This document shows positions 63,601 to 64,000 of a stretch of 64,000 bases of DNA, piece after piece. The notes under the pieces were generated by a model. It saw nothing but the letters and a program-made list of their open reading frames with translations. It searched no databases and was not told where the DNA came from. The position numbers were made by a program, and so were the translations under genes. The stretch's first letter is position 1, and every line of letters starts with the position of its first letter. Source of the DNA: Trebouxia sp. TZW2008 (taxonomy: Eukaryota > Chlorophyta > Trebouxiophyceae > Trebouxiales > Trebouxiaceae); NCBI GenBank assembly GCA_002118135.1, contig BDIU01000182.1, positions 62,001-126,000 on the forward strand, given 5' to 3'.

Positions 63601-64000
63601 AGCAACATTGAAGTGAATGAAAGGGCACCTCAGAACCTGAGCTCCTCTGCACAGGCGCCGTGACTGCTACTGAAGCTAGGCTGCGCACAACGTTGAAGAT
63701 GCAGTCTGCATAAGCTGCTCTGAGGGGTGCAGCCAAGCTTGAGCAAGCCAAAGCCTTGAGCAAAGCTGCAGGCCAACACTGGTGTATAAGAGAATTGTTC
63801 ACAGGGCGCAGCTGACATGTTGGCGGCAAAATACAACGCCAAGAGGCAGTTTGCATGAGCCACTTTGAGGGGAGCAGCCAAAGCTTGAGTAAACCAATAT
63901 CTTCAGCAATGCTGCAGAGCAACAGCTGAGTGTACATGCTGCATGAACTGAGACATGGCCCAAAGAGCTGACAAGTGCCACACATTATCTGGTGTTAAGT
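60610..64000 (-). CDS. Helical-repeat (ARM/HEAT-like) protein, 5' part beyond the window
   Basis: Exons I can support, in transcript order: 63765-63629, 63089-62942, 62306-62180, 61793-61594 and 60849-60610 (stop at 60612-60610). The peptides are Leu/Ala-rich amphipathic helices, such as LAAPLRAAYADCIFNVVRSL, DGAQLALSAAHLL, FLSGYLCASLFYLLKDASSR and VAKYGLKALWTLVKASQGE. An acidic linker (GLSDSDDDTAEPDSS) separates the halves. This suggests an armadillo/HEAT solenoid, but no named family is recognised. The junction between 62942 and 62306 is out of phase in my model, so one small exon is missing there. Most of its introns carry copies of neighbouring exon ends. Confidence 0.62.
61036..61680 (-). 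repeat. Four copies of an exon 3' end with donor (ARM-like gene)
   Basis: The exon end encoding AVTDALLDAAQSTRSL (boundary 61594, donor gtgagg) recurs with junctions near 61384, 61193 and 61039, spaced about 210, 191 and 154. The copies read TDALLEAAQSTR, TDALLEAAQST and THALLEAAHSNHSLV. All copies keep a gtgag or gtgaga motif except the third. Confidence 0.8.
62768..63015 (-). repeat. Two copies of another exon 3' end with donor (ARM-like gene)
   Basis: Exon 63089-62942 ends AQLALSAAHLL plus gtaagcc. A copy 170 bases further (junction near 62772) reads AQIALSAAHLL plus gtaagcc. Confidence 0.8.
63187..63234. repeat. (ATG)n microsatellite
   Basis: About fifteen near-perfect ATG triplets on the + strand lie within an intron of the minus-strand ARM-like gene. 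The minus strand would read poly-His, but the frame is not part of the spliced product. Confidence 0.85.
63765..63930 (-). repeat. Copy of an exon acceptor side upstream of exon 63765
   Basis: The exon start reading ALLKALACSSLAAPLRAAYADC is preceded (about 145 bases earlier in transcript order, boundary near 63909) by a copy in which AAPLKVAHANCLL is readable. The copy's intervening frame is broken. Confidence 0.65.

Overview
The window reads as nuclear DNA of a green alga. Genes are intron-rich, nearly every splice acceptor is a pyrimidine tract plus TGCAG, and the genes are plant-lineage types: a thylakoid-lumen FKBP20-2, a TRAF1/MUSE13-type MATH protein and an Aurora kinase. It also holds a classical calcineurin B and a class I cyclic-nucleotide phosphodiesterase, which flowering plants lack. 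Moderate base composition suggests a trebouxiophyte-like chlorophyte; this last step is inference. All gene models were spliced by eye, checking that intron phases and summed lengths stay in frame.

Layout. 1-370: last exon of an unidentified gene. 370-3.8 kb: gene-poor, with a decayed Ty3/gypsy-like pol fragment on the minus strand. 3.8-5.4 kb: a telobox/E2F-like promoter and a doubtful broken gene. 5.8-8.1 kb: Hikeshi (+). 9.0-13.8 kb: poly(A)-binding protein (+). 14.4-16.3 kb: FKBP20-2 (+). 17.0-17.8 kb: GLTSCR1/BRIP-type SWI/SNF subunit (-). 18.1-19.5 kb: DEDDh exonuclease (+). 19.9-24.5 kb: unidentified 1056-residue repeat protein (-). 25.3-27.3 kb: MYND plus CS-domain protein (+). 28.5-30.8 kb: Aurora kinase (-). 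32.0-44.4 kb: TRAF1-like MATH protein, 18 exons (+). 44.8-48.1 kb: phosphodiesterase with a membrane anchor (-). 49.2-50.1 kb: calcineurin B (-). 50.7-52.1 kb: MnmM/YtqB-like tRNA methyltransferase (+). 52.4-52.8 kb: small CxxC protein (-). 53.0-55.0 kb: CBP3/UQCC1 (+). 56.0-58.1 kb: METTL21-like methyltransferase with an in-frame TGA (-). 58.5-59.5 kb: single-pass membrane protein (+). 60.6-64 kb: helical-repeat protein, cut by the window edge (-).

The genes are unrelated housekeeping functions in convergent and divergent arrangement. Several divergent pairs share short intergenic regions (175-390 bp).

The most unusual pattern is shared by many loci. Short tandem duplications straddle exon/intron boundaries, so introns carry ladders of decayed exon ends, each with its own splice site. 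Examples are a 13-bp ladder of four donors at 4103-4153, a 55-bp ladder at 25871-25982, a 155-bp ladder at 34895-35361 and a 119-120-bp ladder at 56646-57004. Most units are not multiples of three, so splicing to a copy would shift the frame. Also notable are a perfect 19-bp hairpin in a TRAF1 intron, a 7-copy satellite of about 240 bp in another TRAF1 intron, two GC-AG introns and a TGA in the METTL21-like gene.
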